Shown here: positions 1 through 9,362 of the stretch, piece after piece
Position numbering within the stretch: the first letter of the stretch is position 1
How the letters are laid out: each line of letters starts with the position of its first letter
NCBI GenBank assembly: GCA_902494195.1
Contig: CABUSH010000008.1
Span: 28,149-92,148, forward strand
Length of the DNA stretch: 64,000 nt
Source of the DNA: an uncultured Collinsella sp.
Lineage (GTDB): Bacteria > Actinomycetota > Coriobacteriia > Coriobacteriales > Coriobacteriaceae
Direction of reading: 5' to 3'
Translations under genes and position numbers: made by a program
Notes under the pieces: generated by a model
Told to the model about the DNA's origin: nothing
Database searches by the model: none
The model's input: only the letters and a program-made list of their open reading frames with translations

Positions 1-1276
1 GACCGAGGGCGACCACGACGACCAGCCACATGGGACCGGCGGTAACACCGGCGACAAAAGTCAGGAACTCGGAGATAAACATGCCAAAGGGCGGGAAGGC
101 ACCAAGACCGAGCAGTGCCGGGATGGCGAGCGCGGCAGTTGCGGGGGCAACCTCGACGACGCCCTGGATCTTGGCCAGGCTACGCGTGCCAAAGGCGTGC
201 TGGATGTTGCCGGACACGCAAAAGGCAAGCGTCTTGGTAAAGCCGTGAAACACGCAGTGCAGCAGGGCCGCGGCGATACCCAGCGGGCCACCGATACCCA
301 GGCACAGGGCGATAACGCCCACGTTCTCCACAGACGAGTACGCAAAGCGGCGCTTGAGGTCGTCCTGGCGAAACATCGAAAGTGCCGCCACCAAAATGGA
401 CAGCGTGCCAACGATCAGCAGCAAAAGTTGCGGATACTCGGCGCCCACGGCCTGGATGGTAAAGCCGTAGAAGCGCATGATCACAAGCATGGCGCACTTA
501 AGCAGCACGCCCGAGAGCAGGGCCGAGACAGGGCTCGGGGCCTGGGAGTGGGCATCGGGCAGCCAAGTGTGCATGGGGAACAGGCCGGCCTTGGTGCCAA
601 AGCCGATCACGATAAACGCAAAGGCGAGGCGCATGAGCGTCGGGTCGAACTGGTCGGCATACGGCAGCACGCACGACAGGAATGCGGCCTCGTGGGCGTT
701 GGGAATCACGTCGGCGGCGTTGGCGTAGATCAGCAGCGTACCGAACAGGCCAAAGGCCACGCCGGCGGTGCAGACCATCGCATACTTCCAAGAAGCCTCG
801 AGGGCCGTCTTGTTCTTGTAGATACCCACGAGGAACACGGTGGAAAGCGTGGTTGCCTCCACGGCGGCCCACGTGAGGATCATGTTGTTGGACAGGCACG
901 CGAGCAGCATGGTGAACACAAACAGGCTAAACAGCGCAAAATACTGCTTGGCGCGCTCGGCGGGCATGGAGCCCTCCTCGATATCGGCCTTTACATAGGG
1001 CAGCGAGAACAGCCCCGTAAGAAAACCGATAAAGCCGATGAGCAGCACAAAGATGGCGCCCAGCGAATCGAGGTGGAACCACAGGCCAAGAGCGCTCGCG
1101 GTTTCGCCGCTCATAAGGACGTCACCGGCCGTCATAATCGACAGCACCAGTACGGCTGCGACGGAGACCAGGTTGAGACCGGCAAATACGTTATAGGACG
1201 TATTCTTGGGCAAAAACGCCATGACCAGCGAGAACACCAAAGGAGTCGCGAGCAGGGCGAGAATCAACGTTTCCAT
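1..1276 (-). CDS. hyfF: Hydrogenase-4 component F-like membrane subunit (partial, 3' end outside window)
   Basis: Proton-translocating antiporter-like (NuoL/M/N, Mrp) subunit of the membrane arm of a formate hydrogenlyase / hydrogenase-4 complex. The frame opens at ATG 1276 (METLILALLATPLVFSLVMA) and stays open to base 1, giving about 425 codons without a stop; E. coli HyfF is about 526 residues, so roughly the last fifth is missing. Successive hydrophobic helices are visible, plus the family signature GTKAGLFPMHTWLPDAHSQA with its conserved Lys and His before the PSPVSALLSG stretch. It begins 3 bp after hyfE ends, so it is translationally linked to the hyf operon. The large hydrogenase subunit (HyfG) and the remaining small subunits should lie beyond the left edge. 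The family assignment is firm; the exact letter F against another antiporter-like paralogue rests on gene order. Confidence 0.9.
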   Translation of the reverse strand, partial: METLILALLATPLVFSLVMAFLPKNTSYNVFAGLNLVSVAAVLVLSIMTAGDVLMSGETASALGLWFHLDSLGAIFVLLIGFIGFLTGLFSLPYVKADIEEGSMPAERAKQYFALFSLFVFTMLLACLSNNMILTWAAVEATTLSTVFLVGIYKNKTALEASWKYAMVCTAGVAFGLFGTLLIYANAADVIPNAHEAAFLSCVLPYADQFDPTLMRLAFAFIVIGFGTKAGLFPMHTWLPDAHSQAPSPVSALLSGVLLKCAMLVIMRFYGFTIQAVGAEYPQLLLLIVGTLSILVAALSMFRQDDLKRRFAYSSVENVGVIALCLGIGGPLGIAAALLHCVFHGFTKTLAFCVSGNIQHAFGTRSLAKIQGVVEVAPATAALAIPALLGLGAFPPFGMFISEFLTFVAGVTAGPMWLVVVVALG

Positions 1277-1279
1277 GGA

Positions 1280-1933
1280 CTACCCCCTCAGCTCGGACAG
1301 GTCGCGCGCATCGAGCGAGTGGGAGTCGTCCCAAATGCGACGCACGACGATGGACATGATGATGACGGCAAAGATGGCGTCGGTGGCGATACCGATCTCG
1401 ATGATCTCGGGAGCGGTGGGGGCCAAAAGCGCGAGCGTCACGTGGCTGCCGTTTTCCATAAGGCAGTATCCAAAGATCTGCTTCATGATGTTGCGCTGCG
1501 AGATGATGCAGGTGAGGCCCACAAAGAAGTGAGCGAAGCTAATAGCGAGCGCGGGCGTTGCGACCTCGGCCGTGGGCAGGCTGATCTGCGTCACGACGGC
1601 AAAGCAGATCGCGACCTCCACGGCGATGATGCAAATGGCCCACGCGGGCTTAAGGCCGGCCTTGAGCGATGCATCGCTCGGCTCGCCCATCTTCTTGTAT
1701 GCGCGGTTGAGGATATAAGGGACCAGGACGACCTTGGTGATAAAGGCAGATCCAGCCCACATAAGCAGCTCCTGCGCACCGGTGGTGGCACCGAGCGTGG
1801 CGAGAAGCCCCACGAGCACCAGCGACTGCACCGCATACCAGTTGATGGCATGTTTGATGTTCTTGGAGACAACCACCATGGTGGACGTGACGATCAGAAG
1901 GCCGCCAAGGATGTTGACGATCGAATAACCCAT
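1280..1933 (-). CDS. hyfE: Hydrogenase-4 component E
   Basis: Membrane subunit of 217 residues, nearly the same as E. coli HyfE (216). It starts MGYSIVNILGGLLIVTSTMV and has about six to seven hydrophobic segments ending in the charged tail IWDDSHSLDARDLSELRG. HyfE proteins are NuoK-like in their C-terminal part and belong to the membrane domain of hydrogenase-4-type complexes; they are absent from the smaller Hyc (FHL-1) complex. Its presence together with D and F therefore points to the longer Hyf-type (FHL-2-like) architecture with extra potential proton channels. It lies between hyfD (13-bp gap) and hyfF (3-bp gap) in the same direction. Confidence 0.9.
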   Translation of the reverse strand: MGYSIVNILGGLLIVTSTMVVVSKNIKHAINWYAVQSLVLVGLLATLGATTGAQELLMWAGSAFITKVVLVPYILNRAYKKMGEPSDASLKAGLKPAWAICIIAVEVAICFAVVTQISLPTAEVATPALAISFAHFFVGLTCIISQRNIMKQIFGYCLMENGSHVTLALLAPTAPEIIEIGIATDAIFAVIIMSIVVRRIWDDSHSLDARDLSELRG

Positions 1934-1946
1934 GTCGTTCTACCTC

Positions 1947-3404
1947 CTAACCGATCCAGCTGGCCGAAAGCGGGCCGCTGACGATGACCATGATGATGAG
2001 CACGATGAACACGAACGCCATCGCGCGGGGAAGCGGGGCTCCCGCAGCGACCTCTTCGCTCGGCTCACCGGGCAGGCAATAGCCCATCCACTTGAGGAAC
2101 CAGGCAAAGGTGGCGACGGTCTCGGCGACCATGATGCACACGAGCACCAGGATCGCGACGTTACCGGCACCAACAGAGAAGCCGCCGGCGATGATCTGGA
2201 ACTTCGAGAAGAACGTGTTCATGGGCGGCACGCCGGCAATGGCGAGCGCCGCGACACCAAAGCCCACGCCCGAGATCGGGTACTTCTTTACGATGCCGCG
2301 AAGCTTGGGCAGCATACGCGTGCCGAGCGTAAAGGAGAACGAACCGGCGATCAGGAAGAACAGCGTCTTGGCGAAAGCGTGGTTAAAGATGTGGCACACG
2401 GCACCGTCAAAGGCCAGCTGGCTACCAAAGACCGAAAGGCCCAGACCAAAGAACACATAGGAGAGCTGGGCGATCGTGGAGAAGGCCAGCAGACGCTTCA
2501 TGTCCTTTTGCGGCAGGTACATAAGGAAGCCAAAGAGCATGGTGACCATGGCGTCGATAATGGCGACCCAGCCCACGATCTCGGGAATCTCGCCGGCAGA
2601 GACGAGCGCACGCGCGAACACGCACACGCCGACCTTGACCATCGAGGCGCCATGCAGGTAGGCCGAAACAGGCGTCGGCGCCTCCATGGCCGAAGGCAGC
2701 CACATGTACATGGGGACCTGTGCGGACTTGGCCCAGGCCGCAAACAGCACGAGCAAAAGGACGATAGCCTTGAGCTTGGCGTCGAGGCCGGCAATCGCGG
2801 TAATGGCGAAGGTGCCGGTGTGGGCAAACACGATGGCGGCGCCCAGATACAGGCCGAGCGCACCGATATGCGTGATGATCAGGGCCTTCATGCCGGCCTT
2901 CTTGGCCGTAGGCGTCATGTAGTAGCTAATGAGGCCCCAAGAGCACGCACCCGTGATCTCAAAGAACACGAGCTGGCCCAAAAGGGTCGAGCTGTACACA
3001 AGGCCGGCCATGGCGCCGATGAAGGTCGCGAGGTACGCGTAGAAGCGACGACGCGGCGCGTCGGGATGCTCACGGTTATTCTCGCTCATATAGGGGATCG
3101 AATAGATCACGACAAGCAGGCCAATACCCACAAAGGCGGGCGCAAGCAGCGTGCTCATGCGATCGAAGGTGAATCCCATGACGAGGGTCTGCCCAAACGA
3201 GATCAGGGGGACCTGCGTGTCGGGCATGCCGGCGCCGGCGAAATTCGCGGCGAGGGCGATGGTGCAGGCCGTCGAGACGGCGGCACCCAAAACGCTGAAC
3301 CACTTGGCGTACGGACGGGGGAACAGGGCGACGAGCACCGAGGCCACCATCGGGGCCGCGATAGCGACCAAGCCGAGAAGGGACAGACTGACTGCAAATG
3401 ACAT
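1947..3404 (-). CDS. hyfD: Hydrogenase-4 component D, antiporter-like subunit
   Basis: A 485-residue polytopic protein of the NuoL/M/N-Mrp antiporter family (E. coli HyfD is about 479). Start MSFAVSLSLLGLVAIAAPMV. Family landmarks are AWAKSAQVPMYMWLPSAMEA followed by PTPVSAYLHGASMVKVGV, and a second set around KDMKRLLAFSTIAQLSYV and HIFNHAFAKTLFF, which carry the Lys and His residues of the proposed proton path. Its position between hyfC (15-bp gap) and hyfE matches the enterobacterial hyfABCDEF order. Inferred role: ion pumping or conformational coupling while electrons from formate reduce protons at the NiFe site. Confidence 0.92.
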   Translation of the reverse strand: MSFAVSLSLLGLVAIAAPMVASVLVALFPRPYAKWFSVLGAAVSTACTIALAANFAGAGMPDTQVPLISFGQTLVMGFTFDRMSTLLAPAFVGIGLLVVIYSIPYMSENNREHPDAPRRRFYAYLATFIGAMAGLVYSSTLLGQLVFFEITGACSWGLISYYMTPTAKKAGMKALIITHIGALGLYLGAAIVFAHTGTFAITAIAGLDAKLKAIVLLLVLFAAWAKSAQVPMYMWLPSAMEAPTPVSAYLHGASMVKVGVCVFARALVSAGEIPEIVGWVAIIDAMVTMLFGFLMYLPQKDMKRLLAFSTIAQLSYVFFGLGLSVFGSQLAFDGAVCHIFNHAFAKTLFFLIAGSFSFTLGTRMLPKLRGIVKKYPISGVGFGVAALAIAGVPPMNTFFSKFQIIAGGFSVGAGNVAILVLVCIMVAETVATFAWFLKWMGYCLPGEPSEEVAAGAPLPRAMAFVFIVLIIMVIVSGPLSASWIG

Positions 3405-3419
3405 TGTTTCTCCCTTCTC

Positions 3420-4346
3420 CTACACGCCGACGACCACGAAAACAAACGCCAGAACGGCGATGCCCACGACGGCCCAGGTCTGATTGCCGAGCACCTTAAA
3501 ACGCGAGCGCGAGCAGGAGTTCTCGATCACGCCGCATACGACAAAGTCGATCAGGCACTTCACCAGGAAGATGACCGCGCCCAGAACGGCGGCGGCGCCC
3601 ACGGTCGCGGGCTCGCCCCAGGGGACGAAGATCGCGCAGAACCAGGCGACGACCAGGACCTGTTTCATGGACATGGCAAGCTTGGCCATGGCGAGCGACG
3701 GGCCGGAAAGCTCGGCGAGCGGGCCTTCCTGAAGCTCCTGCTCGGCCTCGGCCTGGTCAAACGGCAGCTTGCCGAGCTCCATGTAGCAGGCAATCGCAAA
3801 GGCGATGCCGGCGAGGATCACGGCGACCGGCGCGTCGATGGCGCCCGTCATGATGTGCTGACCCATGGTGGCGATGTCGGTGGAGCCGCACACCAGGGCG
3901 GCGGCAAACAGCGCCAACAGCATGGACGGCTCGATGAGCACGCTCATGAGCAGCTCGCGAACGCCGCCGATACCGGCGTAGGCGTTGGACGAATCCACAC
4001 CGCAGAGGGCGAAGAAGAAGCGGGCGAGCGCCAGGCTGTACATGATGGTGATGGCGTCACCAAAGACCGGGATGGGGCTTTGCGCCGTAAAGAGCGGCAG
4101 ACCCATCGCGAGCATAAAGGCGACAGCGAAGAACAGCGGCGGCATGATGCGCAGCGCAAAGCTCGCATCCTCGCTCTGGGACTCGGGGCGCGCAAAGAGC
4201 TTGGCCAGGTCGCGGTAGTCCTGCATGATGCTGGGGCCGCGACGGTTGTGCATCTTGGCGCGAATCACGCGGCCGAGACCGGAGAAGAACGGCGCAACGG
4301 CCATAACGACCACGCCCTGCAGAACGGCAAGTACGATGTTGTTCAT
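3420..4346 (-). CDS. hyfC: Hydrogenase-4 component C (NuoH-like membrane anchor)
   Basis: 308 residues, similar in length to HyfC/HycD (about 307-322). Homologous to complex I NuoH, this subunit anchors the peripheral hydrogenase arm to the membrane. Seen here: MNNIVLAVLQGVVVMAVAPF, the cytoplasmic loop KMHNRRGPSIMQDYRDLAKL (NuoH-type RxGP motif) and the acidic loop ELGKLPFDQAEAEQELQEGP, which in the family faces the quinone/hydrogenase interface. It sits between hyfB (12-bp gap) and hyfD (15-bp gap), all on the minus strand. Confidence 0.92.
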   Translation of the reverse strand: MNNIVLAVLQGVVVMAVAPFFSGLGRVIRAKMHNRRGPSIMQDYRDLAKLFARPESQSEDASFALRIMPPLFFAVAFMLAMGLPLFTAQSPIPVFGDAITIMYSLALARFFFALCGVDSSNAYAGIGGVRELLMSVLIEPSMLLALFAAALVCGSTDIATMGQHIMTGAIDAPVAVILAGIAFAIACYMELGKLPFDQAEAEQELQEGPLAELSGPSLAMAKLAMSMKQVLVVAWFCAIFVPWGEPATVGAAAVLGAVIFLVKCLIDFVVCGVIENSCSRSRFKVLGNQTWAVVGIAVLAFVFVVVGV

Positions 4347-4358
4347 GCTCTCCCCTCC

Positions 4359-6377
4359 TTAACCCATTTGCACGGCGAGCACGAGGAACACCACGAGTGC
4401 CGCGACGATGTAGCAGATATAGATGCTGTAGTTGCCGCCCTCGAGCTTAGTCGCGAGGTCGGCGAGCTTCTCGACACCCTTATGCGGGGCATCGACGAGA
4501 ACCTTGTCGGGTACGGGCTCCACAGCCTCGGCCACACCGGTGAGCTTCTGGAAGAAGTGCGCGATGGACCAGCAGACGGCCGTGCAGCGGTCACGCAGCG
4601 TGTAGAGCGGTTGCATAAACCAGGACACCTCGGAGGCAAAGGTCGTGGCCACGACGGGCATATGCTCGTTGGGAGCATAACCGCATGCCCACGGCTGGGA
4701 CTTCTGCACTTTGCCGACGGTCTTAAGCTTGCGATAACCGCAGGCAAGGCCGACAAGCACCACGAGCGCAATGGCGATCGCGGGCGTGGAGGTGGCAGCG
4801 CCGGAGTACTGGTTCATGAGCTCCATGCCCTCGGCGGCAAACACGCCACCGTACGGATGCAGCACGGACGCGGCGACATCGACCAGAACGGGCGCGATCA
4901 CGGGAGCGCCAATGCCCAGCACGACGCAGATGGCCGCGAGCAGGCCCTGCGCAAACACCATGGGGGCGGGAACCTCCTTGGCATTGGCCGCGACCTCGGA
5001 GCGGGGCGCGGAGGCAAAGGAGACGCCATAGGCCTTGACGAAGCACGTGACGGCCAGAGCACCGGTAATGGCGAGCGCGACGGCAGCGAACACGGCCACG
5101 ATCATGACGGCCTTGTCGCCCTGCATGGCGGCGTTAAACAGCGACTGGTAGGTAAACCACTCGGACACAAAGCCGTTGAAGGGCGGGATGGCCGAGATGG
5201 CAAGCGCGCCAACGAGGAAGCAGATGGCCGTTGCCGGCATACGACGGAACAGGCCGCCCATCTTCTCCATATTGCGCGTACCCGTGGAATACAGCAGCGC
5301 ACCGGCGCCCAAGAACAGCTCGCCCTTAAACATCGCGTGGTTAAACGTGTGGTAGAGGGCGGCCATCAGAGCCAGGACGGCGATGCCGACCGAGTTGAGC
5401 GCCATGGCGGCCATGGAGGCGCCGACGCCGAGCAGAATGATGCCGATGTTCTCGACGGAGTGATAGGCCAGCAGGCGCTTGATGTCATGCTCCTGCAGGG
5501 CGAAGGCCACGCCGAGGACCGACGAAATCGCACCGAAGACCATGACCATAAGGCCCCACCAGACCTGAACGCCCGAGGCGGAGAGCAGGTCGAGACCCAC
5601 CTTGAGGATGCCGAAGATACCGATCTTGATCATGCCGCCGGACATGAGGGCCGACACGTTGGACGGCGCCTCGGGATGTGCCTTGGGCAGCCAGCCGTGC
5701 AGCGGGATGATACCGGCCTTGGCGCCAAAGCCAAAGAAGGCGAGCACGAAGCACACGGATGCGACCGCGGGGCTAAACTGCGTGGCGCGGAAATCCGCAA
5801 AGGCAAACGAGCCGCCGGCGAAGTTGGTCATGGTGAGGAAGCTCGCCATGATGAGCACAAAGCCCACGTGCGCGATCACAAAGTAGAGCCAACCGCCATG
5901 GATGGAGTTCTCGTTCTCCTCGATCACGACCAGGAAGTACGAGGTAAGCGACATGAGCTCAAAGGCGACCAGGAACCAAAACACGTTGTCGGCGGTGATG
6001 ACGAGCATCATGGACGCCACGAAGGTGTTAAAGAAGAAGCCAGCGCGGCCCTTTTTGCCAGGGTACTCATCAAAGTAGTTGAGACCGTAGATCGACCCGG
6101 CAAACGCGAGCACCGAGATGAGCGCCACGAACAGGCCGGACAGCTGATTGAGCAGCAGCTGGAAATGGGCAAACGGGAAGAACACGATGGTGTCGACCGA
6201 CGTGACATCGCCCAGCACGGCCTGGATACCGGCCACAAACGAAAGCACCGCGGCGACGGCGCCGATAAGGCAGCCGGCGGTCTTGGCGGCGTTATCGGCC
6301 TTGATCAGCAGAACCGAGGCGAGCGCACCGATGCACGAGACGGCAAGCGATGCGATAAACAGCGTCATGCTATCCAT
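4359..6377 (-). CDS. hyfB: Hydrogenase-4 component B, antiporter-like subunit
   Basis: 672 residues, matching HyfB (E. coli 672; HycC 608). Start MDSMTLFIASLAVSCIGALA, preceded by GGGAGCG, and overlapping the end of hyfA by 8 bp. The central antiporter domain carries GAKAGIIPLHGWLPKAHPEA then PSNVSALMSGGMIKIGIFG, and the repeat YHTFNHAMFKGELFLGAGAL. The C-terminal extension holds a long amphipathic, acidic stretch (PDKVLVDAPHKGVEKLADLA) before a last transmembrane helix, as in HyfB/HycC. It is the largest membrane subunit of the complex and is expected to pump or leak ions during formate-dependent hydrogen evolution. Confidence 0.93.
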   Translation of the reverse strand: MDSMTLFIASLAVSCIGALASVLLIKADNAAKTAGCLIGAVAAVLSFVAGIQAVLGDVTSVDTIVFFPFAHFQLLLNQLSGLFVALISVLAFAGSIYGLNYFDEYPGKKGRAGFFFNTFVASMMLVITADNVFWFLVAFELMSLTSYFLVVIEENENSIHGGWLYFVIAHVGFVLIMASFLTMTNFAGGSFAFADFRATQFSPAVASVCFVLAFFGFGAKAGIIPLHGWLPKAHPEAPSNVSALMSGGMIKIGIFGILKVGLDLLSASGVQVWWGLMVMVFGAISSVLGVAFALQEHDIKRLLAYHSVENIGIILLGVGASMAAMALNSVGIAVLALMAALYHTFNHAMFKGELFLGAGALLYSTGTRNMEKMGGLFRRMPATAICFLVGALAISAIPPFNGFVSEWFTYQSLFNAAMQGDKAVMIVAVFAAVALAITGALAVTCFVKAYGVSFASAPRSEVAANAKEVPAPMVFAQGLLAAICVVLGIGAPVIAPVLVDVAASVLHPYGGVFAAEGMELMNQYSGAATSTPAIAIALVVLVGLACGYRKLKTVGKVQKSQPWACGYAPNEHMPVVATTFASEVSWFMQPLYTLRDRCTAVCWSIAHFFQKLTGVAEAVEPVPDKVLVDAPHKGVEKLADLATKLEGGNYSIYICYIVAALVVFLVLAVQMG

Positions 6378-6987
6378 TGTTTACGCTCCCTTCTGCTTTC
6401 TCGGACAGGCCCTGGGCCACAGCGGTAACGTCGACAACCGGACCGTTTTCGATCGAGCGCAGGCGCTTGGCCTCGTCGAGCTCGCGATCGGCCGCGCCGC
6501 CCATGACGGTCAGCGCCTTGGTGGGGCACGCCGCCACACAATGCGGGCCGTCCGGATCGAAGGCGCACAGGTCGCACTTGACGGCGCAGGTGTACTGGCC
6601 AGGAGCCCACGTAAGCAGGCTGCTCAGGGACTTAGGATACGAAGGCGTCGGGTCGCACATGCCTGCGACACCGGCGATAGACGTGCCATCGGGATGGATG
6701 GCTCCGAAGGGGCACGCGATGGCGCACAGCCTGCACCCGATGCACTCCTGCTCCTTGACGTGGATGCGATCGCCATCGTGCTCGATGGCATTCACCGGGC
6801 AAACCTCGGCGCAGGGGGCACCCTCGCAATGGTGGCAGGCAAGGGCGGCCGAAATACCGCCGGTCTTCACGAGCGCCAGGCGCGGCGTATCCTGAAGACC
6901 CTGCATCCGGTGGGCGTCGGCACAGGCGGACTGGCATGTTCCGCAGCCGATGCACCTCTCCGGGTTGATGTCGATGAAGCGGTTCAT
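6370..6987 (-). CDS. hyfA: Formate hydrogenlyase / hydrogenase-4 ferredoxin-type electron-transfer subunit
   Basis: 205-residue polyferredoxin related to HyfA/HycB/HydN. Four cysteine clusters are visible in order: CIGCGTCQSACADAH, CHHCEGAPCAEVCP, CIGCRLCAIACP and CDLCAFDPDGPHCVAACP, enough for four [4Fe-4S] clusters. It should carry electrons between formate dehydrogenase and the hydrogenase small subunit. The ATG at 6987 (MNRFIDINPERC) is preferred over an upstream GTG because AAGGAA lies 6 bases before it. It starts 78 bp after fdhF ends, with a strong hairpin in that gap, and overlaps hyfB by 8 bp. A second related protein is encoded at the start of the operon. Confidence 0.9.
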   Translation of the reverse strand: MNRFIDINPERCIGCGTCQSACADAHRMQGLQDTPRLALVKTGGISAALACHHCEGAPCAEVCPVNAIEHDGDRIHVKEQECIGCRLCAIACPFGAIHPDGTSIAGVAGMCDPTPSYPKSLSSLLTWAPGQYTCAVKCDLCAFDPDGPHCVAACPTKALTVMGGAADRELDEAKRLRSIENGPVVDVTAVAQGLSEKAEGSVNNG

Positions 6988-7009
6988 CCCCACTTCCTTT
7001 CAAAATAAC

Positions 7010-7044
7010 GGGCCGGGCTCCCGAACGTACGGGACGCCCGGCCC
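7010..7044 (-). promoter_or_regulatory. Intercistronic hairpin between fdhF and hyfA
   Basis: A strong imperfect palindrome: GGGCCGGGC (7010-7018) pairs with GCCCGGCCC (7036-7044) around an inner TCCCG/CGGGA stem. Read on the minus strand it follows the fdhF stop codon and is followed by GTTATTTTG, only a weak U tract. It could stabilise the fdhF message or act as a leaky terminator that lowers expression of the downstream hydrogenase genes. Confidence 0.6.
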
Positions 7045-7065
7045 AAATAGCCAACGAGAACGGGA

Positions 7066-9288
7066 CTACACGATTTGGTTCACGTGCGTCTCGTCGTCGA
7101 ACTTGGCGGCGCCGGGCTCAACGTCCTGGGGAGCGGCGGCGTCCACCAGAGCCTGCTTGAGCTCGGTGTACTGACGCTCGACCTCGCCCTCGGCCCAGAC
7201 CTGGTCGGCGATAGCGTCGACCTGGCAGGCGGAGAACTTGTCCTCGGGCGTATGCGAGACCGGGTCGACCTTGTGCATGGTCAGCTCGTTGCACTTGCCG
7301 ATCCACCACTGGTAGGTCATGTAGACCGTGCCCTTGTTGATGCGATCGCTTATGTCGGCGCGGCTATATACCTGGCCACGGCGGCTGTGGACCGAGACGA
7401 TGTCGCCATTCTTGATGCCGCGTGCCTCGGCGTCCGCGGGATTCATGCGGACAAAGCCGGGCTCGTCGGCAAGCAGCGCCAGCGTCTTGCAGTTGCCGGT
7501 CATCGAGCGGCAGCTGTAGTGGCCGACCTCGCGGACGGTGCACAGGATGAGCGGGTACTCATCGTCGGGAAGCTCGGAGGGCGCCTCCCAGTCGTGCGCC
7601 ATCAGGTTGGCGCGGCCGTCCTTGGTGGTGAACTTGCCACCAGCGAACATGTCGGGCGTACCGTGGTCGTTCACATCGGTGCTCTTGACCGGCCACTGGG
7701 CGTAGCCGCCCTCGGGAGCCATCTTCTCGTAGGTCGCGCCCACAAAGTTGGGGCACAGGCTAATGCACTCGTTCCAGATCTGCTCGGTGTTGTCGTAGTG
7801 CATGGGATAGCCCATGCGCGTAGACAGGTCCGCGAAGATCTCCCAGTCGTGACGGCACTCGCCCTTGGGCGGAACAGCCGCGTCAAAGTGCTGGAAGCTA
7901 CGGTCGGATGCGGTAAAGACACCCTCGTGCTCGCCCCAAGAGGTAGCGGGCAGGATGACGTCGGCGAGCATGGTCGTCTGCGTCATAAAGATGTCCTGGC
8001 AAATGAACAGATCCAGCTCGGAGAGCGTCTTGCGCATACCGGCCGAATCGGGCTCGGTCTGCACCGGGTCCTCGCCGTAGTTGTAGAAGCAGTGCACCTT
8101 GCCCTCGTCGACCAGGTGGCCCAGGTCGGTGAGCTTGTAGCCCTCCTCGAGCGGGAGCTTTTCCTCGGGCACGCCCCAAGCCTTGGCAAACTTGGCACGC
8201 ACTGCCGGGTCGGTGACCTTCTGGTAGCCAGGGTACAGGTTGGGCAGCATGCCCATATCGCAGGAGCCCTGGACGTTATTCTGGCCACGCACGGGCGCGA
8301 GACCGGAGTTGGGTTTGCCGATCTGGCCGGCAACGCAGGCGATGGAGGCGATGGTGTGCACCGTCTTCAGGTTCTGCTTCTGCTGGCATACGCCCATGCC
8401 CCAGCCAATGATGGCAGAGGGCTTCGCCGTGGCGTACATCTCGGCAGCTTGGTGGATCAACGCGGGCTCAACACCCGTGATGTCCTGTACGGATTCGGGA
8501 GTGTAGTTCTTGATGGTCTCCCACCACTCGTCAAAGCCGTTCGTGTGCTCGGCGACGAATTCCTTGTCGTAGAGGCCATCGTTGACCAAGCAGTTTGCAA
8601 AGGCGTTGAGGAACGCAACGTTGCAACCGTTCTTGATCGGAAGGTAGAGATCGGCGATACGCGCGGTTTCGATATGGCGCGGATCGGCGACGATGATCTT
8701 GCAACCCTTTTCTTTGGCTCGCACGATACGCCTTGCGACGATGGGGTGCGAATCGGCAGGGTTATAGCCGAAGAGGAAAATGCAGCCCGCATCCTCCATA
8801 CCGGGGATGGAGCATGACATGCAACCTGAACCAACCGTGTCCATCAGACCGAGGACAGTAGGGCCGTGTCAAGTACGGGCGCAGTTGTCCACGCTGTGGG
8901 TGCCGATGCACGCACGCGTAAACTTCTGCATGACGTAGTTCGCCTCATTGCCGCCGCCTCGCGAAGAGCCGGTGGTCATGACAGCGTTAGGACCATATTC
9001 GTCAATTATGGCCTGCATCTTAGATGCGGTGAAATCCAGTGCCTCGTCCCAGCTTACGCGCTCAAGATCCGCGCCCTTGGTGCGGCGGATCATCGGGTGC
9101 AGTACGCGAGGAGTCAAGATCTTGGTGTCGTTGATGAAGTCGTAGCCGCTCATGCCCTTAAGGCACAGCTCGCTCTGGTTGGTGATGCCGTTGAGCGGTT
9201 CGGTACCCACGACCTGGCCGTTTTGGACCAAGAGGTTAAACTGGCAACCGGCGCCGCAATACGGGCAGATCACTTTATGCTTCTCCAT
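7066..9288 (-). CDS. fdhF: Formate dehydrogenase H, selenocysteine- and molybdopterin-dependent
   Basis: 740-residue catalytic subunit that oxidises formate to CO2 and feeds the hydrogenase. An automated ORF call splits it at a UGA (8869-8871), but the two halves are collinear with E. coli FdhF in the same frame: NCART-U-HGPTVLGL corresponds to the E. coli Sec region, and with ATG 9288 as start the Sec falls at residue 140, the E. coli position. N-terminal CPYCGAGC ligates a [4Fe-4S] cluster; downstream motifs include FGYNPADSHPIVARR, GMGVCQQ, PVRGQNNVQGSCDMG and VREVGHYSCRSMTGNC of the bis-MGD domain. Start 9288 is chosen because AAGGAGGG lies 5 bases upstream; a 17-codon upstream extension has no such site. 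Molybdenum is supplied by the mod/mog/moe genes near 27-33 kb, selenophosphate by selD at 15.6-16.7 kb. Confidence 0.95.
8831..8871 (-). promoter_or_regulatory. Bacterial SECIS element of fdhF
   Basis: The RNA directly after the UGA can form a hairpin with GUCC/GGAC arms around an apical GGUCU. Counting from the U of UGA, GGUCU occupies positions 22-26, the same place as in the E. coli fdhF SECIS. A C-G pair can close the loop, with an unpaired U below it on the 5' side, recalling the bulged U that SelB needs. It should direct selenocysteine insertion at 8869-8871. Confidence 0.85.
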
Positions 9289-9362
9289 GACACCCTCCTT
9301 CCTTTCTCTGCTACCGAATACTCGGTACTTATTTGACAATCATTGGGCCTGTCGCCCGACGC

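Noticed and set aside
197..1981. 594-codon plus-strand frame opposite hyfE/hyfF
   Set aside because: Antisense shadow of GC-rich membrane genes: composition is His/Arg/Gly-rich with no domain, and it covers recognisable hyf genes on the other strand.
3855..6428. 857-codon plus-strand frame opposite hyfB/hyfC
   Set aside because: Antisense shadow; low-complexity His/Gly/Asp-rich translation and no ribosome site, while the minus strand encodes clear hydrogenase subunits.
7075..8817. 580-codon plus-strand frame opposite fdhF
   Set aside because: Antisense of the formate dehydrogenase; leucine/valine/glycine-rich mirror translation with no family match.
8844..8872. Frameshift or nonsense mutation splitting fdhF
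   Set aside because: Both halves are in the same frame, the break is a single UGA at the known Sec position, and a SECIS-like hairpin follows.
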